In this document: positions 57,235 through 64,000 of the stretch, in pieces | Layout: every line of letters begins with the position of its first letter | Position numbering within the stretch: the stretch's first letter is position 1 | NCBI RefSeq assembly: GCF_004214935.1 | Contig: NZ_SFCC01000009.1 | Span: 62,001 to 126,000 of the forward strand | Length of the DNA stretch: 64,000 bases | Reading direction: 5' to 3' | Source of the DNA: Amycolatopsis suaedae | Lineage (GTDB): Bacteria > Actinomycetota > Actinomycetes > Mycobacteriales > Pseudonocardiaceae | Translations under genes and position numbers: made by a program | The notes under the pieces: model-generated | Told to the model about the DNA's origin: nothing | Seen by the model: the letters and a program-made list of their open reading frames with translations, nothing else | Databases searched by the model: none

Positions 57235-58131
57235 TCATCGGCCGATCCGGCGTGGCACGGCCAGGGTGAGGAGCTTGTCCGGGTTGCGCATGATGTAGAA
57301 GTTGGCGATCTCCCCGGCGGCGATGTCGAGGAGGTAGACGCCTTCGAGGTGGTCGCCGCGGGAGACGATCAGCGCCGGAGCGTTGTTGCAGTTGGCCGGT
57401 TCGATTCGCACGTCCGGCAGCTCGCCCGCCATGCCGAACAGCCGCAGGACCAGGCCGGCCACCTTCTCCGCGCCGGCCACCGGTTGCCGCGCCGCGGTGA
57501 CCTTGCCGCCGCTGTCGGCGATCCAGGTGACGTCCGGTGCGAGCAGCGCGAGCAGCCCGTCCAGGTCACCCGTGGTGGCCGCGGTCAGGAACTGCTCGGT
57601 GATCCGCGTGGTCGTCGCGGCGTCGGCGGGTTCGAAGCGCCTGCGCCGGGCCCGCACGTGCTCGCGGGCGCGGTGGGCGATCTGGCGTACCGTCGCCACC
57701 GGCCTGCCCACCGCGGCGGCGACCTCACCGTGGTCGAAACCGAACACCTCGCGCAGCACGAACACCGCACGCTCGTCCGGGGTGAGGGTTTCCAGCAGCA
57801 CGAGCATCGCCATGGACACCGACTCGGCCAGCACCAGGTCGGCCGACGGGTCGTGCTCTTCGAGCAGCAGCGGCTCGGGCAGCCACGGCCCGACGTAGTC
57901 CTCGCGGCGGCGTGTGCTCGCCCGGACCGCGTTGAGCGCCTGGCGGGTCACCAGCCGCGCCAGGTACGACTTCGTGTCCCGCACGGTCGTGAGATCCACC
58001 GCGGCCCAGCGCAGGTAGCCGTCCTGCAGCACGTCGTCGGCCTCGGTCGCCGAGCCGAGGATCTCGTAGGCGATCGTGAACAGCAGTGGCCGCAACAGCG
58101 TGAACCGCTCGGCGTGCTCGTCGGTGGTCAT
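57235..58131 (-). CDS. sigJ: ECF41/SigJ-type RNA polymerase sigma factor
   Basis: The 298-residue sigma factor has region 2 (LFTIAYEILGSATEADDVLQ, DTKSYLARLVTRQALNAVR) and region 4 (LTPDERAVFVLREVFGFDHG, VATVRQIAHRAREHVRARR). A SnoaL-like C-terminal domain follows with a DGLLALLAPDVTWIADSGGK segment and ends NPDKLLTLAVPRR, as in SigJ/ECF41. ECF41 sigma factors usually regulate a neighbouring oxidoreductase or related gene and use the C-terminal domain for control. Here the FAD oxidoreductase gene overlaps its start by four bases, a typical arrangement. Confidence 0.9.
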   Translation of the reverse strand: MTTDEHAERFTLLRPLLFTIAYEILGSATEADDVLQDGYLRWAAVDLTTVRDTKSYLARLVTRQALNAVRASTRRREDYVGPWLPEPLLLEEHDPSADLVLAESVSMAMLVLLETLTPDERAVFVLREVFGFDHGEVAAAVGRPVATVRQIAHRAREHVRARRRRFEPADAATTTRITEQFLTAATTGDLDGLLALLAPDVTWIADSGGKVTAARQPVAGAEKVAGLVLRLFGMAGELPDVRIEPANCNNAPALIVSRGDHLEGVYLLDIAAGEIANFYIMRNPDKLLTLAVPRRIGR

Positions 58132-59303
58132 CGCGTGGTGACCCGGGAGGGGACGGGCCGCGGCCCGCCCTTGGGCCAGAACAGCGAACCCGGCCTGCGG
58201 GCCTCGCGGCGGATCTTGCCCACGCCGAACCTGCAGGTGAGCTCCTTGATCGCCGCTCCGGCCCGGCCGCCGACGTAGACGTTCACCGCGGTGTCGTCCT
58301 TGCGGGCGAGCTGCCGCACCCCGCTGTGCCGCCCCAGGCTGACGCACGCCCCGGAGAAGGCCAGGTCGATCACGGCCGGTTCGGTTCCCGCGATGCGGCT
58401 CAGCACGGTGTCGCCTGCCCGCGCGCCCAGCGGCCCGGCCGCGTAGCTGCACATCCGCAGCGGCCGGCCCGACGGCGCCGCGGCGTCGCCCGCCGCGACG
58501 ATGCGGTCGTCGTCGACGCTGGTCAGTGTCTCGTCGGTGAGCAGCCGGCCGAGTTCGTCGGTCCGTAGCCCGCTGGCCCTGGCCAGCCCGGGCACGCCGA
58601 AACCGGCCGTCCAGACGGTGAGTGCGCTCGGCCGCACCGCACCGTCGTCCAGTACGACCGCGTCCGGCCGGACCTCGGTCACGCCGCCGCCCTCCAGCAC
58701 GGCGACCCCGTGCCGGGCCAGCCACCTGGCGACGGACCGGCGGCCCGGTGCGCTGAACGTCGGCACCAGGGTCGTGCCGCAGACCAGCGTGACCACGCGC
58801 CCTCGCCCGGCCAGTTCGGCGGCCGTCTCGACACCGGTCAGCCCGCCGCCGACGACCGTGATCGGAGCGTCCGCGGGCAGCGCGTTCAGCCTGTCGCGTA
58901 GCCGCCGCGCGGGCTCGAACTCGGCGACCGAGAACGCGAACTCCGCCGCGCCGGGCACCGACGGTACGGCTCCGGTGCTGCCGACCGCGTAGACGACGTA
59001 GTCGTAGTCCAGCACGCGGCCCGACGCCAGCTTCACCGTGTGTGCGGCCGGATCGATGCGGGTGGCACTGTCGACCACCAGCCGGACGCCCTCGCCGAGC
59101 AGCGTGCCGTAGCCGGCCTCGGCCGTGCCGGTACCGGCGACGAACTGGTGCAGGCGGACCCGGTCGACGAACGTCGGACGGGGATTGACCACGGCGATGT
59201 CCACGTCGGCGCGCTTGCGCAGCCGGTTGGCCGCGACCGCCCCGGCGTAACCACCGCCGATCACGACGACCCTGTTCTTCGGTGTGCTGCTGTGCTCAGG
59301 CAT
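58128..59303 (-). CDS. NDH-2-like FAD-dependent oxidoreductase
   Basis: The 391-residue protein has RVVVIGGGYAGAVAANRLRK for FAD, a second dinucleotide motif ITVVGGGLTGVETAAELAGR for NAD(P)H, and AAGDAAAPSGRPLRMCSYAA near the end. Architecture matches type II NADH dehydrogenase/AIF-like reductases, but no C-terminal membrane helix is seen. ATG 59303 was chosen because it directly precedes the FAD motif. It is the first gene of an operon with sigJ, the DoxX-like protein and the lipoprotein, and probably is the ECF41 target. Confidence 0.88.
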   Translation of the reverse strand: MPEHSSTPKNRVVVIGGGYAGAVAANRLRKRADVDIAVVNPRPTFVDRVRLHQFVAGTGTAEAGYGTLLGEGVRLVVDSATRIDPAAHTVKLASGRVLDYDYVVYAVGSTGAVPSVPGAAEFAFSVAEFEPARRLRDRLNALPADAPITVVGGGLTGVETAAELAGRGRVVTLVCGTTLVPTFSAPGRRSVARWLARHGVAVLEGGGVTEVRPDAVVLDDGAVRPSALTVWTAGFGVPGLARASGLRTDELGRLLTDETLTSVDDDRIVAAGDAAAPSGRPLRMCSYAAGPLGARAGDTVLSRIAGTEPAVIDLAFSGACVSLGRHSGVRQLARKDDTAVNVYVGGRAGAAIKELTCRFGVGKIRREARRPGSLFWPKGGPRPVPSRVTTR

Positions 59304-59390
59304 GCCTTCAGGACACCGCCCGCTCGGCGAACGTGACACCGCGCGACGTGACGCGGCGCACAAGCGCGGCGATGCCTGGGGTCCCGGCCC

Positions 59391-59706
59391 AAGCTCGTCA
59401 AGGCCACCTTCATTACATCTCACGTCAGGGTCCCGGCAAAGTCCGGGGCGGCAGGGGGAGACGGGTGGTTCCGAGCGCAGAATTCGCGGGCCGGAATGCA
59501 GAACTCGCGTGCGTGAGCGCAGAACTCACGATGTGGACGCCGGTTCTCACCTTGTGCCGGTCACCCGCGTGACCAGTTCGTTCGGGCGAGTCGTACGTTC
59601 TGGGGCGCGAGTCGTCCGTTCCGGGCCCGCGAGTTGTCCGTTTCCGCCCGCCTGGTCCCACTGTCCGGCACGCCGGTTCCAGATCGCGAGACGTGGGCTT
59701 GGGGTC
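59391..59706 (+). repeat. Dispersed intergenic repeat, copy C
   Basis: Begins with AAGCTCGTCAAGGCCACC, a near copy of the left arm of the hairpin at 59707-59765, followed by CCCGGCAAAGTC as in copy B, multiple AGAACTCGCG and GCGCGAGTCGT units and the family core at 59655-59692. The region lies between the divergent promoter of the oxidoreductase operon and the hydrolase stop. No gene is credible in it. Confidence 0.7.
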
Positions 59707-59765
59707 AAGCTCGTGAAGGCCACCTTCATTACGTGTGACGTGGTGATGGTGGCCTTCACGAGCTT
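59707..59765 (-). terminator. Long hairpin terminator of the hydrolase/MFS operon
   Basis: AAGCTCGTGAAGGCCACC (59707-59724) pairs perfectly with 59748-59765. The inner bases TTCATTACGT and ACGTGGTGAT extend the stem with two wobbles and one mismatch, leaving a GTG loop. Overall about 28 pairs. It begins right at the hydrolase stop codon, fitting a terminator; the left-arm copy at 59391 also marks it as an end of repeat C. Confidence 0.7.
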
Positions 59766-60445
59766 CACCGGCCTGAGGTGTAGCTCTCGAACAGGGCGGC
59801 CAGTTCGCGGGGGCGGCTGAGCGGGACGCAGTGGCCCGCGGCGATCTCGTCGGGCACGACGCCGAGCCGCTCGATCGCCAGCCCGCGCAGGAAGTCCGCC
59901 GGGAAGCAGCGGTCCTCGGTGCACAGCACGAACCTGGTGGGGATGTCCGGCCACGCCCGCAGCGGCCACGGCTGCGTCATGCCGGGCGATGGGTGGTCCC
60001 GCTCCCGGCGCATGGCCTCGTCCGCCAGGGCCCGGGGCACGTCGTGGAGGAAGCCGACGTACGGGTCGGCGTGCCCGGTGAGGCCACCGTCGCGCGCCGC
60101 CTGCGCGCGGGCCGCCTCGCCCCAGCCGGTGTTGCGTCCCCACTCGGCCGGTGATTCGCCCGGCGCGGGGATCATGGCCGCCACCAGGATCAGCAGCCCG
60201 GCCCCGAGCCGGTCGGCGACCAGCGGTGCGACGTATCCGCCGAACGAGTGGCCGACGACGATCAGGTCCCTGCGGTCGCCGACGGCCTCGATCACCGCGC
60301 CGGTGTAGTCGGCGAACGTCGCCGTCTCACCGCCGGGCAGATCCGGCGCCACCACGTCGTGTCCCCGGCTGGAGAGTTCGGCGGCGACCAGGTGCCAGGA
60401 CCAGCCGACGTCTCCGCCTCCGTGGATCAGCACATACGTACTCAT
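59765..60445 (-). CDS. Alpha/beta hydrolase (salicylate esterase/methylesterase type)
   Basis: The 226-residue protein starts MSTYVLIHGGGDVGWSWHLV, followed by VAPDLPGG and a nucleophile elbow VVGHSFGGYVAPLVADRL (Ser). LTQPWPLRAWPDIPTRFVLC-like and a final AAGHCVPLSRPRELA hold the catalytic Asp and His. This is the compact hydrolase group related to plant methylesterases and actinomycete EstC-type enzymes. Substrate unknown. The start overlaps the MFS gene stop by four bases (ATGA). Confidence 0.85.
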   Translation of the reverse strand: MSTYVLIHGGGDVGWSWHLVAAELSSRGHDVVAPDLPGGETATFADYTGAVIEAVGDRRDLIVVGHSFGGYVAPLVADRLGAGLLILVAAMIPAPGESPAEWGRNTGWGEAARAQAARDGGLTGHADPYVGFLHDVPRALADEAMRRERDHPSPGMTQPWPLRAWPDIPTRFVLCTEDRCFPADFLRGLAIERLGVVPDEIAAGHCVPLSRPRELAALFESYTSGR

Positions 60446-61614
60446 ACGACGGCTCCTTCCCTGTCGTTGTCCGGCGCCGCGGTGCGGCGGCGCAGTGCCG
60501 GCGCGAGTGCCCGCGCCGCGGCGAAGAGCGCGATTCCGGCGACCGCGCAGAACGGCCCGAGGACACCCAGGTCCAGCAGCGCGGTCCCGGCCAGCGGGCC
60601 GAGCACCGCGCCGACGCTCCACGTGGTCGAGGCCAGACCCATGTACCTGCCACGCAGCTCGGCGGGAGCGAGATCGGCGAAGGTGTCGCCGAACCGGACG
60701 GCGATGCCGATCTGGCCCAGGGTCCAGATCAGGACCGACACGGCGAAACCGGCGGTGCCGTGGCTGACGGCACCGAGTGCGGCACCGGCACCGACCAGCA
60801 GCATCGACACGGCCGACACCGTGCTGCCGTCGCGCCCGGCGAGCAGCCGGACCGCCACCGGCTGGAGCACGACGATGGCGATTCCGTTGAGCGCCAGCAC
60901 CGCGCCGTAGGCCGAGGGGCCGAGGCCGTCGGCGGTCATCAGCAGCGGCAACGTCGTGAACGTCTGCAGGAACACCGTGAAGTAGCCGACGTGGATCGCC
61001 AGCATGGCGAGCATCAGCCGGTCCCGCAGCAGAACCGGCAGCAGCGGCTGCCGTGTCCGCGCCGGACCCGCCGGGCGGGTTTCCGGCACCAGGAGCCAGA
61101 CGAGCAGCGCGGCGACCAGCGACGCCGCCACGTTGATCCAGAACAGCAGCCCGTATCCGTACCGGGCCAGTACCCCGGCCGTCACCGTGGCGACCGAGAA
61201 ACCGAGGTTGGCCGCCCAGAAGAGCAACCCGAACGCGCGGATCCGTTGCCGGGCAGGCAGATCGGCCACGGCGGCCGACCCGGCGGGGCGGAACAGCTCG
61301 ATGGTCAGCCCGACGCCGACGGCGGCCGCCCAGATCTCGGGCAGCGACTCCGCCGAGCCGAGTGCGGCCAGTGCCAGCGCTGCTCCTACGAACCCCACCA
61401 GCATCGTGTTCCGTCTGCCGATCCGGTCGCCCAGCCAGCCACCGAGCAACTGGGATCCGATGTCGCCCAGCCCGAGGGCCGCGACCACCGCGCCCGCGCT
61501 CGTGGGGGAGAGGTGCTTTTCCTGCGTCAGGTACAGCACCAGGAACGACCGCACCACGCCGCCGGCCCGGCCGACGAAGTAGGTTGCCGCCAGGGACCAG
61601 GTCAGTTTCGTCAT
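60442..61614 (-). CDS. MFS transporter (drug efflux type)
   Basis: The 390-residue protein has about 12 helices. Motif A is seen in GGWLGDRIGRRNTMLVG, with a further charged loop between helices 6 and 7 (VPETRPAGPARTRQP). The shape fits the DHA1-like drug/H+ antiporter group. It is co-transcribed with the hydrolase and divergent from a LysR regulator, a standard arrangement for efflux plus inactivation of a compound. Substrate unknown. Confidence 0.87.
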   Translation of the reverse strand: MTKLTWSLAATYFVGRAGGVVRSFLVLYLTQEKHLSPTSAGAVVAALGLGDIGSQLLGGWLGDRIGRRNTMLVGFVGAALALAALGSAESLPEIWAAAVGVGLTIELFRPAGSAAVADLPARQRIRAFGLLFWAANLGFSVATVTAGVLARYGYGLLFWINVAASLVAALLVWLLVPETRPAGPARTRQPLLPVLLRDRLMLAMLAIHVGYFTVFLQTFTTLPLLMTADGLGPSAYGAVLALNGIAIVVLQPVAVRLLAGRDGSTVSAVSMLLVGAGAALGAVSHGTAGFAVSVLIWTLGQIGIAVRFGDTFADLAPAELRGRYMGLASTTWSVGAVLGPLAGTALLDLGVLGPFCAVAGIALFAAARALAPALRRRTAAPDNDREGAVV

Positions 61615-61696
61615 GGCCCCAACGCTAGGTACACAAGGGCATCACGAAAAGCGATGATTACCGATGGAATCGATCGCCAGCGCTTATACTGAACCG

Positions 61697-62587
61697 ATGG
61701 ACGTCGAACTGCGGTACCTGCGGACCATGACCGCGATCGCCGAGGAGGGAACGTTCGGGCAAGCGGCGGCCCGGCTGGGCTACACCCAGTCGTCGGTCAG
61801 CCAGCAGATCGCCACGCTGGAGAAAGCCGTCGGCGGCGCGGTCTTCGACCGGCCCGGTGGACCGCGGCCGGTCCGGATCACCCCGCTCGGCGAGGTGGTG
61901 CTGGCACACGGCGGCGAGCTGCTGGCGAAGGCGGCGGCGCTGACCGACGCGGTCGACCGGTTCCGGGCCGGCCACGGCCGCATCGACATCGGCACCTTCC
62001 AGGGCGTGACGAACCTGATCCTGCCCGCCGTCATCCGCAGGCTGCTGGACGAGCACCCCGGCTGTGACATCAGGCTGTCCGAAGTGGACCCGGGAGATCC
62101 CCGCATCGGCAATCTCGACCTGCTGTTCCACGACGGCCCGGTCGACGGCGACACCGAGCACGTCACGCTGTTCGACGAGCAGTACCTGCTGGTGACGGGT
62201 GCGGGAGCGTTCCCGGACGGCCCGGTCCGGGTGCGGCTGCTCGACGACGCCCCGATGGTGGCCTGGCCGTCCACCCCGCACCAGCGCTGGCTGGAGCGCG
62301 CGCTCGCCCGCGCCGGAGCGCAGCCCCGGTTCGTGTTCCGCACGACGGGCCACGAGACCATCCTGTCGATGGTGCGGGCCGGGATCGGCTGGGCGGTGCT
62401 GCCCTGGCTGGCGCTGCACGGCGCCGGCGCCTGGTCCGACGACCAGCTCGGCATCCACCCGCTGAAACCGGCGCCGTCGCGGGAGCTGTCCCTGCACTGG
62501 CCTGCCGGGCGCACCGAGTCCCCGCTCGCGGTCCGGACGCGGGAGATCGCCGTCGACGTGGCCGGCGAACTCGCCGAGCGGATGTAG
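61697..62587 (+). CDS. LysR-family transcriptional regulator
   Basis: The 296-residue protein has the N-terminal winged helix (LRYLRTMTAIAEEGTFGQAA, LGYTQSSVSQQIATLEKAVG) and a periplasmic-binding-like effector domain with RIDIGTFQGVTNLILPAVI. ATG 61697 directly precedes the conserved start; an in-frame upstream ATG at 61664 would add 11 residues. The 82-base gap to the divergent MFS gene contains ATCACGAAAAGCGATGATTA, an A/T-rich patch that may hold its binding site. It probably controls the MFS/hydrolase operon. Confidence 0.9.
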   Translation: MDVELRYLRTMTAIAEEGTFGQAAARLGYTQSSVSQQIATLEKAVGGAVFDRPGGPRPVRITPLGEVVLAHGGELLAKAAALTDAVDRFRAGHGRIDIGTFQGVTNLILPAVIRRLLDEHPGCDIRLSEVDPGDPRIGNLDLLFHDGPVDGDTEHVTLFDEQYLLVTGAGAFPDGPVRVRLLDDAPMVAWPSTPHQRWLERALARAGAQPRFVFRTTGHETILSMVRAGIGWAVLPWLALHGAGAWSDDQLGIHPLKPAPSRELSLHWPAGRTESPLAVRTREIAVDVAGELAERM

Positions 62588-62590
62588 CCG

Positions 62591-63676
62591 TCAGGGCGCG
62601 GCGGGCAGCCGCACCGTGACCCGGAGCCCGCCATCGGGGCGGGGGCTGAGGCTGAGCTTCCCGTCGTGTGCCTGGGTGAGGCTCCTGACGATCGCCAGGC
62701 CGAGCCCGACCCCGCTGTGGCCGGCACGGATGCGTTCGGCGCCGCGCCGGAACGGCTCGGCGAGCGTGGCCACCAGCCGCGGGGACAGCGGTTCGCCGGT
62801 GTTCTCGACGGTCAGCAGCACCGTGTCCGGCTCGGCACCGGTCGTCACCCACACCGTGCCCCGCTCTGCGACATTGTGGACGATCGCGTTGTGCACGAGG
62901 TTCGTCGTGAGCTGCAGCAGCAGCGCGGGGGAGCCGAGGGCGGGGGCCAGGTCGCCGGACGTTTCGATGGTGACGCCCCGTTTCTCCGCGAGGGGAAGCA
63001 GCGTCTCGGTCGCCTCCTCCGCGATGAGCGACAGATCCACGCGTTCGGTGGTGAACGACCGCTGGTCGGCGCGGCTGAGCAGCAGCAGTGCCTCGGTGAG
63101 CTCGATCGCGCGGGTGTTGACGGTGTGCAGGCGTTCGACGAGCTCGCCGGGGTCGCCGGCCGGATCGTTGCGGGACGCCTCCAGCAGCGTCTGCGAGATG
63201 GCGAGCGGGGTACGCAGTTCGTGGGAGGCGTTGGCCGCGAACCGCCGCTGTTCGGCGACGTGGGCTTCGAGCTGGGCCAGCATGGTGTCGAAGGCGTCGG
63301 CGAGTTCGCGGAACTCGTCGTTGTTGCCCCCCAACCGGATCCGGTGGGAGAGCGACCCGCCCGCGGCCAGGCGGGTCGCCTCGGTGATGCGGGTCAGCGG
63401 AGCGAGCATGCGCCCGGCGAGAATCCAGCCGCCCAGCAGGCCGAACACCAGCACGATCAGCAGCACCACACCCGCGGCGGGCGCGAAGGCGCGGAAGAGG
63501 TCGGAACCCGACGGCGAGATGATCACCTGGCCGGGCATGGACTCCCGGCTCAGATCCTGGTAGTTCAGCAGGAACATCCCGACGGCCGCGAGCAGCAGCA
63601 CCCCCGCGAGCGTGACGAAACTGGCGTAGCTGAGGGTGAGCTGCAGGCGGACGCTCATCCCCCGCTGCCTATCCAC
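62591..63676 (-). CDS. Sensor histidine kinase
   Basis: The 361-residue kinase has a first helix (LSYASFVTLAGVLLLAAVGM), a short external loop, a second helix (AAGVVLLIVLVFGLLGGWIL), HAMP (AGRMLAPLTRITEATRLAAG), HisKA with phospho-His in [16 protein letters not shown], and ATPase boxes NLVHNAIVHN and HSGVGLGLAIVRSL. The G1 box is shortened or replaced: between N and F boxes the line reads VENTGEPLSPRL rather than D-x-G-x-G, but Gly and Asn features remain. GTG start overlaps the regulator gene by eight bases. Its signal is unknown. Confidence 0.88.
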   Translation of the reverse strand: MDRQRGMSVRLQLTLSYASFVTLAGVLLLAAVGMFLLNYQDLSRESMPGQVIISPSGSDLFRAFAPAAGVVLLIVLVFGLLGGWILAGRMLAPLTRITEATRLAAGGSLSHRIRLGGNNDEFRELADAFDTMLAQLEAHVAEQRRFAANASHELRTPLAISQTLLEASRNDPAGDPGELVERLHTVNTRAIELTEALLLLSRADQRSFTTERVDLSLIAEEATETLLPLAEKRGVTIETSGDLAPALGSPALLLQLTTNLVHNAIVHNVAERGTVWVTTGAEPDTVLLTVENTGEPLSPRLVATLAEPFRRGAERIRAGHSGVGLGLAIVRSLTQAHDGKLSLSPRPDGGLRVTVRLPAAP

Positions 63677-64000
63677 GGCCCGCGCCCTCGTCGATGCGGT
63701 AGCCGGAGCCGGGGACCGTGGCGATGAGCCACGGTTCGCCGAGCCGTTTGCGTAGCGCCGAGACGGTGATCCGCACGGCGTTGGTGAACGGGTCGGCGTT
63801 CTCGTCCCAGGCCCGTTCCAGGAGTTCCTCGGCGCTGACGACGCCGCCCTCGGCGGCGACCAGCACTTCGAGCACGGCGAACTGTTTCCTGGTGAGCGCC
63901 ACGTAGCGGCCGTCGCGGTAGACCTCGCGGCGGAACGGATCCAGCCGCAGCCCGGCGATCTCCCGCACCGGCGGCCTGCTGTGGGCCCGCCTGCGGTCGA
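63669..64000 (-). CDS. OmpR-family response regulator (partial, C-terminal)
   Basis: Only the C-terminal 110 residues or so are present; the frame is open through the right edge and reads DRRRAHSRPP then VREIAGLRLDPFRREVYRDG, an OmpR linker and winged-helix start. The HTH reads LTRKQFAVLEVLVAAEGGVV and AVRITVSALRKRLGEPWLI, ending GSGYRID. The receiver domain lies beyond base 64000. It is the partner of the adjacent kinase. Confidence 0.9.
   Translation of the reverse strand, partial: DRRRAHSRPPVREIAGLRLDPFRREVYRDGRYVALTRKQFAVLEVLVAAEGGVVSAEELLERAWDENADPFTNAVRITVSALRKRLGEPWLIATVPGSGYRIDEGAGRG

Overview
The window is GC-rich actinomycete chromosome. The signs are many GTG starts, 4-base ATGA/GTGA gene overlaps, an Lsr2 nucleoid protein, a SARP regulator, a class E sortase, ECF sigma factors with SnoaL-like tails, and numerous TetR, LysR and two-component regulators. 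The gene content and dispersed intergenic repeats suggest a Pseudonocardiales member (Amycolatopsis/Lentzea/Saccharothrix-like), but that is inference. There is no rRNA, complete tRNA, CRISPR array or replication origin. Accessory genes, pseudogenes and repeats are frequent, so this looks like a plastic chromosome region.

Layout. 0-4.4 kb: a compact cell-envelope operon with the end of a membrane glycosyltransferase, a 56-residue mini-protein carrying an LAVTG sortase signal, UDP-GlcNAc 2-epimerase, class E sortase, and a 51-residue membrane protein. Two genes resembling the recognition protein and methyltransferase of daptide RiPP clusters follow. 4.4-6.2 kb: an orphan response regulator and a secreted trypsin-like protease. 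6.8-9.2 kb: a tRNA-Ala 3' end remnant and an IS481-type element with an amber codon in its transposase. 9.3-11.3 kb: TetR and a divergent ketopantoate-reductase-like gene, then a P450 remnant. 11.3-19.1 kb: a two-component system divergent from a secreted 14-repeat RCC1 protein, a lipoprotein and a MacAB-like export system. 19.1-26 kb: small enzymes, TetR/FAD monooxygenase, Lsr2, a patch of gene fragments and a second two-component system. 26.2-35.7 kb: a giant secreted LamG/RHS pair. 35.7-45.6 kb: repeats, pseudogenes, regulators, and remnant or intact antibiotic-inactivation genes. 45.7-53.5 kb: a lipoprotein, three related membrane proteins, GNAT, a tannase-like esterase, and two small secreted cysteine-containing paralogues in a less GC-rich patch. 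53.5-64 kb: SARP, an oxidoreductase/sigma/DoxX-like/lipoprotein operon, a hydrolase/MFS operon divergent from LysR, and a third two-component system running off the right edge.

Most interesting points. (1) The first operon may covalently fix a tiny peptide, possibly glycosylated, to the wall: the LAVTG mini-protein is almost nothing but a sorting signal and sits between a glycosyltransferase and a UDP-ManNAc-forming enzyme, with its likely sortase two genes on. (2) A three-copy family of dispersed intergenic repeats, two copies bounded by hairpins. (3) A segment of the allene-oxide-cyclase-barrel lipoprotein gene is duplicated about 20 kb away as a pseudogene, next to one of those repeats. 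(4) The LamG/RHS pair has an unrecognised C-terminal domain and no visible immunity gene. All homology statements come from reading motifs by eye; no database search was run.
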